Part shown: positions 26,314 to 34,400 of the stretch, piece after piece | Layout: every line of letters starts with the position of its first letter | Position numbering within the stretch: position 1 is the first letter of the stretch | Assembly (NCBI GenBank): GCA_001513145.1 | Contig: LFSP01000021.1 | Location: 79,934-139,821 of the forward strand | Length of the DNA stretch: 59,888 nt | DNA from: Clostridia bacterium DTU025 | GTDB lineage: Bacteria > Bacillota > DTU025 | Direction: 5' to 3' | Program-made: the position numbers and the translations under genes | The notes under the pieces: generated by a model | Database searches by the model: none | Told to the model about the DNA's origin: nothing | Seen by the model: only the letters and a program-made list of their open reading frames with translations

Positions 26314-27624
26314 ATGTCATGTTGCTGCCGCAAGGCGCAGAGCGCCCTAAAGGAGCGGGCGAGGAAGCTCCTTCACGGTTTCAAGGGAGACAGCTACGCG
26401 TACGGCCTGGGCGTAATGGATAAGGTGGGTGAGTTCGCAAAGGGCTTCGGCCACCGGGCCCTGGTTGTGGCGAGCCACGCAGACTGGTTCCGTCCCACGC
26501 TGGACAAGGTGCTGGCCTCGCTGGACAAGTGGGGGGTTGAGCTTGCAGGCCCCAGGGTGGTGCCTGACGTGGCGCCGAACGCGCCCCGTGAGGACGTCTA
26601 CAGGATAACCACGTACATCCTGCAGTCAAAGCCGGACTGCCTGATTGCCGTTGGCGGCGGGAGCACCATAGACGCGGTGAAGGCTGCCAACGTGCTGGCT
26701 TCGCTGGGCAAGTGGGAGCCTGAGATCGAGCCGTACTTCGGCACCGGCCTGGTGACGAAGGCGCTCGAGGAGCACGGCGCTAGCCTGATACCTATGATAG
26801 CTGTGGAGACGGCAGCTAGCTCAGGGGCGCACCTGACGAAGTACTCCAACATCACGGATCCCGTGGCCGGTCAGAAGAAGCTCATTGTGGACGACGCCAT
26901 CGTGCCGCCGCGGGCGGTGTTTGACTACGAAGTGACGAAGACCATGCCCAGGGGCATGACGATTGATGGCGCCTTCGACGGCATCGGCCACTGCCTCGAG
27001 GTGTTCTACGGTATACCGGCGGACAAGTACGAGCTCTGCAAGGAGATCGCCGAGGTCGGCATCGAGCTCGCAGTATCGAACGTGGAATGCGCCCTGGCGG
27101 ATCCCGAGGATGGGGAGGCCAGGGAGGCGCTGGGGCTGGCGACGGACATAGGCGGCTATGCCATCATGGTGGGGGGAACGAACGGAGCGCACCTTACCAG
27201 CTTCTCGCTGGTGGACGTGGCGAGCCACGGCAGGGCCGTTGCGATAATGAACCCGTACTACACGGTGTTCTTCGCGCCTGCGGTGGAGCCGCAGCTCCGC
27301 GTGGTGGGTGAGATCTACCGCCGCCACGGCTTCATCGACAAGGACCTGGATGCCCTGCGCGGGCGCGAGCTGGGCATCGCGGTGGCGGAAGGCATGATCG
27401 CCCAGGCCAAGAAGATCGGGTTCCCAACCACGCTGAGGGAGCTTCCGGGCTTCAGCGACGAGCATATCGAGCGGGCGCTGACGGCTGCGAAGAACCCGCA
27501 GCTTGAGATGAAGCTCAAGAACATGCCCGTGCCGCTCACGGCGGCGCAGGTGGACCGCTACATGAAGCCCATCCTTGAGGCGGGGGCCAGCGGCGACCTG
27601 AACCTCATCATAAACATGGAGTAG
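26314..27624 (+). CDS. Iron-containing alcohol dehydrogenase
   Basis: Protein of 436 aa, full length, beginning MSCCCRK. The NAD site is AVGGGSTIDAVKAANVL. The ETAASSGAHLTKYSNIT segment replaces the usual TTAGTGSE. The metal ligands are in FDGIGHCLEVF and the ASHGRA region. The divergence from standard alcohol dehydrogenases suggests a sugar- or polyol-type substrate. ATG at 26314 has GGAGGGATCGCA upstream. It closes the transketolase/kinase operon and is followed by a hairpin at 27797-27818. Confidence 0.88.
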   Translation: MSCCCRKAQSALKERARKLLHGFKGDSYAYGLGVMDKVGEFAKGFGHRALVVASHADWFRPTLDKVLASLDKWGVELAGPRVVPDVAPNAPREDVYRITTYILQSKPDCLIAVGGGSTIDAVKAANVLASLGKWEPEIEPYFGTGLVTKALEEHGASLIPMIAVETAASSGAHLTKYSNITDPVAGQKKLIVDDAIVPPRAVFDYEVTKTMPRGMTIDGAFDGIGHCLEVFYGIPADKYELCKEIAEVGIELAVSNVECALADPEDGEAREALGLATDIGGYAIMVGGTNGAHLTSFSLVDVASHGRAVAIMNPYYTVFFAPAVEPQLRVVGEIYRRHGFIDKDLDALRGRELGIAVAEGMIAQAKKIGFPTTLRELPGFSDEHIERALTAAKNPQLEMKLKNMPVPLTAAQVDRYMKPILEAGASGDLNLIINME

Positions 27625-27689
27625 GCCGCAGGGGGCAGGGGGCTGGGAGCTGGGAGCGGTCGGGCACAGGCAGGAGGAGAGCGGGACCC

Positions 27690-27739
27690 CGACCCACCGG
27701 TAGGTCGGTTCTCGGCCCCAACGACCCGCCCATAGGTCG
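27690..27739. repeat. Paired-palindrome element, copy B
   Basis: CGACCCACCGGTAGGTCG (27690-27707) and CGACCCGCCCATAGGTCG (27722-27739) are again exactly 32 bp apart start to start. Confidence 0.75.
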
Positions 27740-27796
27740 TTTACACAGGAAGCAGGGGGCCCCGGCGTCGGTCCGGGCGCGCGAGTTGAAGGCGGT

Positions 27797-27825
27797 AGCC
27801 GGCGCTTCAGCGCCGGCTTTCCCTT
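27797..27825 (+). terminator. Terminator of the transketolase/dehydrogenase operon
   Basis: A perfect 9-bp stem AGCCGGCGC (27797-27805) / GCGCCGGCT (27810-27818) with tetraloop TTCA is followed by TTCCCTTT. It lies 172 bp after the dehydrogenase stop. Confidence 0.65.
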
Positions 27826-27910
27826 TGCCTAGCTACACGCGTTGTGCCATCGAGGGGGGTTGCGACGCGCCACGAAGTATTCGGCGTTTCGAACGGCGTT
27901 GGTGTGGAAA

Positions 27911-27960
27911 CGACCCACCGGCTGGTCGAAGCCCCGCGAAACCGACTTACCCATGGGTCG
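27911..27960. repeat. Paired-palindrome element, copy C
   Basis: CGACCCACCGGCTGGTCG (27911-27928) and CGACTTACCCATGGGTCG (27943-27960), 32 bp apart start to start. The spacer begins AAGCCC as in copy A, so A and C are closest relatives. Confidence 0.75.
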
Positions 27961-28044
27961 GCGGGGGCGGCCATGGCCGGCGGGGGCGGGTTTGGCGCTG
28001 ACGGATGGTGGAAGAGTGGCGAGAGGTTGGGGGTGGCTGGCGGG

Positions 28045-29079
28045 CTAGGAATGCAGTAGGCCAGAGAGCCAGCGGCTGATGTCGTCGAGAACCGCGGATT
28101 CGGCGGTGTCAAGGTCGGTTGATGCGCGAGCGAGGGCGGTGGAAACGTCGGGCTGTCTCATTGGGAGAGCCGTGAGGGCGGCTGAGAGGCGCGCGGCGAG
28201 GTGGGGGTGCAGGGCTGACGCGGTGAGGCTGGCCCGTTCGATGGTGCCCTTGTGTACGGTGAGGTGCAGCTGGGCGTCTCCCCAGGAAAATGTATTCTTG
28301 AAGCTGGCGTCGAAGTGTGGGCACTCGCCGACCTGCCACTGCCACGAGGCGTGTTTGGAAAGGAGCGCGTCCAGCTCGGGCATGGAGTCGGGGTCGAGTT
28401 TGTGGGCGCAGGGCTCGGTGCCGCAAGAGTCGGCGAAGGCGTGGATCAGGGCCTGTGAGGCGGTTTCGACGTCGAGACCGGGCCGGACGTGGGAGAGGTT
28501 GGTGACCGGGGAGCGAACGGACTGTATGCTCCTGGTGGCGACTTGGGCCGCGGGGTGGAGGTAGCGGTGGAGGCGGTCTAGGTCGGAGTTGATGAGGAGG
28601 GTGCCGTGGTGGCAGGCGAAGCCGGCGCGGAGCCAGATGGCGCTGCCAGAGATCTTGTAGGGGCCGACCAGGAGGTCTTTGCGCTGGGAAAGCTGGGCGG
28701 GAACGCCGAGGGAGTGGAGAGCGGCGAGGACCAGGGCGAGCTGGCGGTCGAGGTCGTAGAGCTCGCGGCTGACTATGAAGGTGAAGTTGAGGTTTCCCAG
28801 GTCGTGGTAGACGGCGCCGCCGCCGGAGGGTCTGCGGGCGAGGAGGGCGCCGTCGCGTGCCAAGAGGTCGAGACGGCACTCCTGCCAGGGGTTCTGGTTG
28901 CGTCCGATGACGACGGAGGGGCGGTTTCGCCAGAGGTATAGGATGGCCTGGCCTGGGCGGATGCGGAGGGCCAGGTGCTCCTCTAGGGCCAGGTTGCGCC
29001 AGGGATGGGTGCTGGCGGAGCGGATTATGGCGGCGCCGGAGGGGCGTGCTGCGAGGCGGGCTGAGGAGCAGCCGTTCAT
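28045..29079 (-). CDS. Lipoate-protein ligase A family protein
   Basis: Protein of 344 aa. It has the LplA catalytic signature: RRPSGGGAVYHDLGNLNFT, then the lysine in PYKISGSA and HHGTLL, with SPVTNL further on. A C-terminal accessory domain of about 90 residues is present, as in true LplA enzymes. It attaches free lipoate to lipoyl domains by an ATP-dependent reaction. GGAGG precedes the ATG. It lies 16 nt after the PdxA-type gene on the same strand. Confidence 0.9.
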   Translation of the reverse strand: MNGCSSARLAARPSGAAIIRSASTHPWRNLALEEHLALRIRPGQAILYLWRNRPSVVIGRNQNPWQECRLDLLARDGALLARRPSGGGAVYHDLGNLNFTFIVSRELYDLDRQLALVLAALHSLGVPAQLSQRKDLLVGPYKISGSAIWLRAGFACHHGTLLINSDLDRLHRYLHPAAQVATRSIQSVRSPVTNLSHVRPGLDVETASQALIHAFADSCGTEPCAHKLDPDSMPELDALLSKHASWQWQVGECPHFDASFKNTFSWGDAQLHLTVHKGTIERASLTASALHPHLAARLSAALTALPMRQPDVSTALARASTDLDTAESAVLDDISRWLSGLLHS

Positions 29080-29095
29080 CGCGTGTTGGCCTCCG

Positions 29096-30124
29096 CTACG
29101 CCCCGCGGGCGAGGACCGCGGCTAGTCTGATGGCCTGGACCATGCTTTCCGGGTTGGCGCGTCCGAAGCCGGCGATCTCGAAGGCCGTGCCGTGGTCGAC
29201 GGACGTGCGGATGATGGGCAGGCCCAGGGTTACGTTGACGCCGCTCATGGCGGTGAACTGCCCGGTGGTCGGGTCGAGCTTGAAGCCGGCGGTCTTCATG
29301 GGGATGTGGCCCTGGTCGTGGTACATGGCTACGACGGCGTCATACTGGCCGGAGCGCGCCTTGGCGAATATGGAGTCGGGCGGGAAGGGTCCCTCGACGT
29401 TGAGGCCCGCGGCTTGGGCGTCGCGGACGGCGGGGGCTATCTCGTCGATCTCCTCGGTCCCGAACAGGCCACCTTCTCCGGCGTGGGGATTGAGGCCGGC
29501 CACTGCTATGCGAGGACTCGGTATGGCCATGCGCAGCAGGGCGTCGTGGGTGAGCTGGATGACGGTGCGGATCCGGTCGCGCTTGACCAGGTCGCAGGCC
29601 TTTCGGAGGGACACGTGGGTGGTCACGTGGGAGACGCGGAAGTCGCCGTCGGCCAGCATCATGCAGTAGTCGCGGACGCCGGTGAGGGTGGCGAAGATCT
29701 CGGTGTGGCCGGAGTAGCGGTAGCCCGCGAGGTTCAGCGCCTCCTTGTTGATGGGGCCGGTAACCACGGCGTCCACTTCGCCGGCCAGTGCCAGCTTTAT
29801 GCTATGTTCGATGTATTCGTAGGCTGCCGCGCCGGCTTTGCGGGACACCCGTCCGTAGGTGATATCTTCAGGTTCGATGTTGTTCATGTCGATCAGGTTG
29901 ATGGTGCCGGTGCGGTACAGTCCTTTGCACGGGCGGTCGATGACGTTTACGGCGACATCCGAGCGGGTGAAGGATATGGCGTCGGCGATGCAGTGGACGT
30001 CGCCGACCACGAGGGGTTTGGCGACGGAGTACAGGTCCGCCTCGAGCAGGGCTTTCACTGCGATCTCAGCACCTATGCCTGCTGGGTCGCCCATGCTGAT
30101 TGCCAGGATCGGCCGCCTGTCCAT
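29096..30124 (-). CDS. PdxA-family 4-phospho-threonate/erythronate dehydrogenase
   Basis: Protein of 342 aa of the PdxA family. Conserved pieces are ISMGDPAGIGAEI, VTGPINKEAL, GHTEIFA, GLNPHAGEGG, AMYHDQGHIPMK with the metal-binding His/Asp, and TSVDHGTAFEIAG. Family members oxidise 4-phosphohydroxy-threonine (vitamin B6) or, for the PdxA2 group, 4-phospho-D-erythronate or -threonate. With no other B6 genes near, the second role is at least as likely. CGAGGAGGT lies 9 nt upstream of the ATG. Confidence 0.9.
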   Translation of the reverse strand: MDRRPILAISMGDPAGIGAEIAVKALLEADLYSVAKPLVVGDVHCIADAISFTRSDVAVNVIDRPCKGLYRTGTINLIDMNNIEPEDITYGRVSRKAGAAAYEYIEHSIKLALAGEVDAVVTGPINKEALNLAGYRYSGHTEIFATLTGVRDYCMMLADGDFRVSHVTTHVSLRKACDLVKRDRIRTVIQLTHDALLRMAIPSPRIAVAGLNPHAGEGGLFGTEEIDEIAPAVRDAQAAGLNVEGPFPPDSIFAKARSGQYDAVVAMYHDQGHIPMKTAGFKLDPTTGQFTAMSGVNVTLGLPIIRTSVDHGTAFEIAGFGRANPESMVQAIRLAAVLARGA

Positions 30125-30466
30125 TCGGTAATACCTCCTCGCGACGGAGAGTGCGTGTTGCTGTGTTCCGCTGGAGGGTGTGTTGCAATTAGCGTGCCAT
30201 GCGGCGAGGAGGGTGCCGAAGCAGGGCGCACCGCAGGCAGGGCAGGCAGGACAGGCAGGGCCGGCCGCAAACCCATTGCAGCTGTGTCAGCTAACGGTTG
30301 GTGTGAAACACCGGTGATTCAATGTGGTTCATTCTGTTACGCAACGGATGCGAACAGGGGAGTGGGGCCCGGCGAGGGCGGATCTTGGTGGCTCGGGGGG
30401 CGGCCGGCCCTGAGGAGTGCCTGGGGTGGGACCTTGGGGATGCCTGTGGGAGGATCTGAGGGAAGG
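30125..30466. other. Intergenic region without recognisable genes
   Basis: About 340 bp upstream of the PdxA-type gene. It holds a CAGG/CAGGCAG microrepeat (about 30234-30260) and a small GGTGT-GAA-ACACC hairpin near 30299-30311. No convincing reading frame or promoter is seen. Confidence 0.5.
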
Positions 30467-32293
30467 TTAAGGTCCGGCCTCGTGTTTTTCGGATTCCCGT
30501 TCCAGGGCCCTTCGGACTATGTCGAGCGCATTGATGTTATCGGGCGTGGGGGCGAGCTCTGTCAAGCGTTCGAGCAGGGACAGGCTGCGAGCGAGATTGC
30601 GGTGGGCCATGTCCTCACTGAGCGGATCGGGGTCGCAGTCGTAGGTGCCCATGAAGTAGACTCGGGCGAGGATTTCCAGAGTGCGCAGGTCGTCGGGGCT
30701 CTGGGCTAGGCGGTCTTCGAGAGCGGCGACCGCTTCGTCGTACTTGCGCTCTGCCAGGAGACTTTCGGCTTCCGCGGGCTCGACGCGATCGGGCCTGATG
30801 AGGCTGGAAAGGTCGATGCCCGGCTCGAAACGAAGGCCTGGGCTGGAGGATATTGTTTTCCCTTGGGCGTCGATGGCCTGCACCCTTATGAGATACGCGT
30901 CAGGCATGCCTGTGAGATGGGATGGGAGCACGCCGTGCTGGTCCATGGCGATGACTCCGAACGGGATGACCGGGGCCTCGTCGAACTCCAGGCTATGGCC
31001 GTCGGTACGCAGCATCACCGCGCCGATGGTGCTATATCCGCTCTCCTCCGTGGATACACAGTCGATCTGAACTTCGTAAGCGCTGGCGCCGTGGTAGGGC
31101 TCCCACGCAACGAAACCCGGTCTCAGCTCGGTTACTTTTACGGGTTCCACGAAGCGTAGCTCAACACGGGCAGTCTCCCCGGGGTTCAGGACAAGGTTAG
31201 CGCCGATCATCTGTAAGTGGAGCCCTTCAACAGAGGGGGCGAGCTTTGCGCTGAGGCCGATGCCCACCTGGTAGCGGCCGCCGGCTGGCAGCTCGAAACG
31301 GAAGCTGCCGTCGGCGCCGGTGGTCACGCGCGACGCGTCGGAGTGGTCGACGGAGAACCGCGCGGGATCCGTGACTCTTTCGGCAATGATCTGGGCTCCT
31401 GCCAGGGGCTGTCCTTTCAGCAGCACGACCCCCTCGATGGTGCCGGTGCCCAGAGCGTGGCCGGGGGCGGTGCCGTGGTCGGCCTGTGCTGCGATCTGCG
31501 CGTCGAGGGCGGCGATTCTCTCGGCCACCTGCTCATGGTAGTGGGCGCGGGTGGGCTCGAGGGCGGCAGAGTCAGGTCTGTGAGGGAGGCTGGGGAGGGT
31601 GCTCACGCGTCTTTCGAACACCTCCATTACCTCCTGATAGGTCGCCCGAGCGGCGGTCAGGTCTCCCATGGAAGCTAGGATATCGCCTTTCTTGAGCCTC
31701 TGCTCTTCAGGGAGGAAGCTGGGCATCTCCGCCTCGCAGTACTCCATCAGCTCGAGGGCGTCGACGGCGCGGCCCTGGGCCAGGTAGAGGTCTGCCAAGG
31801 CGAAGGCAGTGCGTATGCGGTCAGAGATGCGGTGGTCGTGCACGGCGCGGAGCAGGTACTCTTCGGCCTCGGGGTGGCCGGTGGCACAGAGCTCCATGGC
31901 GTACCTGTTCAGGGCGTGGGGGGCTGCCCAGTGGTCAGGGTAGTCGGTAAACACGCGGCGTAGCCTCTCTTCTTTGGTGCGGCCCATGTCGGCGGAAACG
32001 TCGTCTACGACCGTGGGTCTGTGGGTGATGGACATCAGTCCGGGGAAGATCACGGCCTTCAATGATCCGCGGCTGGGAAGCATGAGGGCCGACCAGTACA
32101 GGGCTTCGGGAACCCGCTCGTCGCCTGGGTACTCCTGGAGGAAGCGGTTGTAGTACGCCAGGGCCTTGGCCAGGTCGTTGTTGCGGCGGGCCGCCTCGGC
32201 GGCGTTGAAGAGGTAGGTGTCGCCGGCAGCCCTGACCAGCCCCACGGCGGCAAGGACCGCCACCGCGGCGATGACCAGGTGCTTGTTCTTCAC
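30467..32293 (-). CDS. Membrane-anchored TPR protein with carboxypeptidase-regulatory-like domain
   Basis: Protein of 608 aa. An N-terminal transmembrane anchor (HLVIAAVAVLAAVGLVRAAG) is followed by tetratricopeptide-like helices at about 20-280, a carboxypeptidase-regulatory-like beta domain at about 290-380 (GTIEGVVLLKGQPLAGAQII ... GSFRFELPAGGRY), a fibronectin-like segment, and C-terminal TPR helices. GTG at 32293 starts 2 nt after the anti-sigma stop. It is the third gene of a sigma/anti-sigma operon and is probably an envelope output or scaffolding protein of that system. Confidence 0.7.
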   Translation of the reverse strand: MKNKHLVIAAVAVLAAVGLVRAAGDTYLFNAAEAARRNNDLAKALAYYNRFLQEYPGDERVPEALYWSALMLPSRGSLKAVIFPGLMSITHRPTVVDDVSADMGRTKEERLRRVFTDYPDHWAAPHALNRYAMELCATGHPEAEEYLLRAVHDHRISDRIRTAFALADLYLAQGRAVDALELMEYCEAEMPSFLPEEQRLKKGDILASMGDLTAARATYQEVMEVFERRVSTLPSLPHRPDSAALEPTRAHYHEQVAERIAALDAQIAAQADHGTAPGHALGTGTIEGVVLLKGQPLAGAQIIAERVTDPARFSVDHSDASRVTTGADGSFRFELPAGGRYQVGIGLSAKLAPSVEGLHLQMIGANLVLNPGETARVELRFVEPVKVTELRPGFVAWEPYHGASAYEVQIDCVSTEESGYSTIGAVMLRTDGHSLEFDEAPVIPFGVIAMDQHGVLPSHLTGMPDAYLIRVQAIDAQGKTISSSPGLRFEPGIDLSSLIRPDRVEPAEAESLLAERKYDEAVAALEDRLAQSPDDLRTLEILARVYFMGTYDCDPDPLSEDMAHRNLARSLSLLERLTELAPTPDNINALDIVRRALERESEKHEAGP

Positions 32294-32295
32294 CC

Positions 32296-32649
32296 TTATC
32301 CTGTAGGCGTACAGGTTCGTATGACGCTCACTCCCTGGGTGACGGCGCTGGTTTCCTCCGTGGCCGTCTGCAGCAGCAGGGACGCGGCGTTCACGTCGAT
32401 CACGAGGAGGGGGCTCATGGAGTTCCACAGCCCCAGGCCCACCAGGAGCATCGCTGCGACGGCCGTGGGCAGGCGCACCTCGGTGGTCCCGTTCCAGAAG
32501 TCGCGCAGCCGAGAGGCGAAGCGGTGGGCGACGGTGCGCCGGCGCATGGCCTTCTTGAGTTCGGCGACGAGGAGCTGCTTACGGCCCTCGGGGAAGCCTA
32601 TGTGTTTGACCTCGTCGCGAAGGGCGGCGGTTAGCCGATCTTCTGTCAT
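32296..32649 (-). CDS. Putative membrane anti-sigma factor
   Basis: Protein of 117 aa. A basic, helical cytoplasmic part (TEDRLTAALRDEVKHIGF to about residue 55) is followed by one membrane segment (VAAMLLVGLGLWNSM) and a short outer tail. No zinc-binding HxxxCxxC motif is present. Position and a 4-nt overlap with the ECF sigma gene argue for an anti-sigma role, but this is inferred from context. Confidence 0.6.
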   Translation of the reverse strand: MTEDRLTAALRDEVKHIGFPEGRKQLLVAELKKAMRRRTVAHRFASRLRDFWNGTTEVRLPTAVAAMLLVGLGLWNSMSPLLVIDVNAASLLLQTATEETSAVTQGVSVIRTCTPTG

Positions 32650-33284
32650 GTTCGATCCTCCTCCAGGATGAGGGCGAGTCTCTGTCTGGCTCGGTGCAGC
32701 AGGCTCTTCACGGTGCCGGAGGCCTTGCCGAGCAGGCGGGATATCTCGTCTACAGAGAAATCCTCGTAATAGAACAGCACGATGACCTCGCTGTAAGCGT
32801 CGGGCAGGTCGAGCACGGCTTGGGTTATCCGTTGGCGCTGATACGCCTGCTCGAACGCGGCTTCGATGGGGGCGGGGTCGTCGGCTCCGGCCAAGGTTCC
32901 GGCTGCCGGGTCGGCGTCGGGGTCGGTGAACAAGAGGCCTTGTCGCTGGCTGCGCCGGCGGTGGCGCCGGCACCATCGCAGGAGTATTGTGTATGGCCAC
33001 GAATAAAGCGACGAGTCGCCACGGAACTGATGGATGTGGGTGACGGCGGCCAGCAACGTTTCCTGAACGGCGTCCTCGGCAAAGCTCATGTCGCCGCCGA
33101 GCAGGAGGACTGCCGCTCGAAGCAGACGGTCGGCGTACCGAGCCACGAGTTCGTCGGCGGCCTCTTCGCTCTTGGCCCGAAGGCGGTCGGGCAACGTATC
33201 CTGTTCGGGGGCACTGCGGGACTCGGCTGTGCCTTGAGGCATGGCGACGCGAAGCTCCTCGGCTGTTGTTGGCACCGTCGGCAC
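32646..33284 (-). CDS. ECF-type RNA polymerase sigma factor
   Basis: Protein of 212 aa. Region 2 lies at about 45-110 (SFAEDAVQETLLAAVTHIHQF, SWPYTILLRWCRRHRRR). Region 4 lies at about 150-205 (LPDAYSEVIVLFYYEDFSVD, EISRLLGKASGTVKSLLHRA). An acidic linker separates them. The ECF group without region 3 suggests envelope or stress control. GTG at 33284 with GGGGGAGGG upstream was preferred to the earlier ATG. It overlaps the anti-sigma gene by 4 nt, forming a sigma/anti-sigma/TPR operon. Confidence 0.88.
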   Translation of the reverse strand: MPTVPTTAEELRVAMPQGTAESRSAPEQDTLPDRLRAKSEEAADELVARYADRLLRAAVLLLGGDMSFAEDAVQETLLAAVTHIHQFRGDSSLYSWPYTILLRWCRRHRRRSQRQGLLFTDPDADPAAGTLAGADDPAPIEAAFEQAYQRQRITQAVLDLPDAYSEVIVLFYYEDFSVDEISRLLGKASGTVKSLLHRARQRLALILEEDRT

Positions 33285-33393
33285 CTGCCCTCCCCCTTTC
33301 AACTTGTTAGAGGCGGCAAGCGGCGGAAAGGTTGCACCTTCCACTTCATCTTGTAAACAGGATTTCCTGTCGCCGCCGGGGGCAGGTCGGCTC

Positions 33394-33421
33394 TTGCGGG
33401 TCGCAGCTGTGGTGTTACACT
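33394..33421 (+). promoter_or_regulatory. Possible promoter for the CPBP-type gene
   Basis: TTGCGG (33394-33399), 16 nt, TACACT (33416-33421), located 40 nt upstream of the start codon. The match to sigma-A boxes is moderate. Confidence 0.4.
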
Positions 33422-33460
33422 GGAATCGCTTTCAAAACGATCCTCAGAGGGGAGATCCGG

Positions 33461-34342
33461 ATGCTGTTACTCCTAGCCGTGCTATTCGTAGCCGCTAGAA
33501 CTTGGAGCAGCGTTTCGCTTGGAGGCAGTATTGCGGCAGGGCTACGCTCGGGAATCATCGGAGTGCTGCTGTGTGGCTTGGTGCTTCTCATCATGAAGGC
33601 GCTGTCCAAGAGACCCCTGGCGGACAGGTTCGGCGCTTTAAGCCTGCCTCCGGCGAAGGCTTGGGCCGGCCTCGTGGGGGTGGTGCTGCTCTACCTGTTC
33701 GAGCTGGGGGCGATAATGGATCAGCTGCAGCGAGCAGGGTACGTAGCCGGCCCGCCCATATACGACGCCATACCCGGATGGGGCGGGATGGTCGCTGCGC
33801 TGGAGCGGGTGGGGGCCGCGGTGACGCGTTGGGTGCCCGGCGTGGAAAGCTACATGTTCGTAAGCATGATCCGGGGCGGGATCGTGTTCGTGCTGTTGCC
33901 CATGCTGCTTCTCGTGTTGTTGGGCTTGAGACGGGGCGACTTCGCCGCGGGTGGCGGGGACATCAAGCCGGCGCTTCCCCTCGCGGCGGTTTGTGTGGCG
34001 GCTTTCGTTGCAGACGGCGTGACAGTGGAGAAAGTGCTGCTTTTCCTATACTTCTTGCTGCACGTTGGCATTCAGCAGGAGTTCTTCTTCAGAGGGGCAA
34101 TGCAGCCGCTGCTTTCCGGGGCACTGCAGAGCCCGGTGTTGGGCATCGGGTTCTCCGTGATGCTGTTCGCGCTGCTTCACGCTCCCGACTTCGTGCTTAG
34201 GGTATACTCGGCGCCGGGGCCGGCCGTGGGCAGTGTGGCCACCGTGGCCATGTTCGGACTGTTGATGTCGTACGGGGCATACCGATCGGGCATGTTGTGG
34301 CCATGGATGCTGATCCACGCCCTCAGCAGGGTGCTGGGCTGA
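33461..34342 (+). CDS. CPBP-family intramembrane protease-like protein, atypical motif
   Basis: Integral membrane protein of 293 aa with about seven hydrophobic segments. The CPBP (Abi/Rce1) motif 1 appears as QQEFFFRGAM, motif 2 as FALLHAPDF and motif 3 as the final MLIHAL. Motif 1 normally has two consecutive glutamates; here the first is Gln, so catalysis may be altered. ATG at 33461 with GGGGAGATCC upstream is preferred over the much earlier in-frame ATG. It is divergent from the ECF operon. Confidence 0.75.
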   Translation: MLLLLAVLFVAARTWSSVSLGGSIAAGLRSGIIGVLLCGLVLLIMKALSKRPLADRFGALSLPPAKAWAGLVGVVLLYLFELGAIMDQLQRAGYVAGPPIYDAIPGWGGMVAALERVGAAVTRWVPGVESYMFVSMIRGGIVFVLLPMLLLVLLGLRRGDFAAGGGDIKPALPLAAVCVAAFVADGVTVEKVLLFLYFLLHVGIQQEFFFRGAMQPLLSGALQSPVLGIGFSVMLFALLHAPDFVLRVYSAPGPAVGSVATVAMFGLLMSYGAYRSGMLWPWMLIHALSRVLG

Positions 34343-34400
34343 TGGTAACGGGCCTGCCTGCGATGCTGTGGTCTTGGCCCTTCTGCCAAGCTGTGCCGGA

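Larger units (their letters stand above)
27625..28044. other. Intergenic region with two paired-palindrome copies and a terminator
   Basis: No gene is visible. It contains copies B and C of the paired-palindrome element, G-rich microrepeats just after the dehydrogenase stop, and a strong hairpin between the two copies. Confidence 0.7.

Noticed and set aside
23036-27624. Sulfoquinovose degradation by the sulfo-transketolase route
   Set aside because: Split transketolase and iron dehydrogenases fit loosely, but no sulfo-sugar isomerase, sulfoquinovosidase or sulfonate transporter is visible here, and the ADP-dependent kinase is not part of that pathway.
29192-30709. A 505-aa plus-strand protein
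   Set aside because: It is antisense to the PdxA-family gene and its upstream gap, with Gly/Val-rich composition typical of shadow frames in GC-rich DNA.
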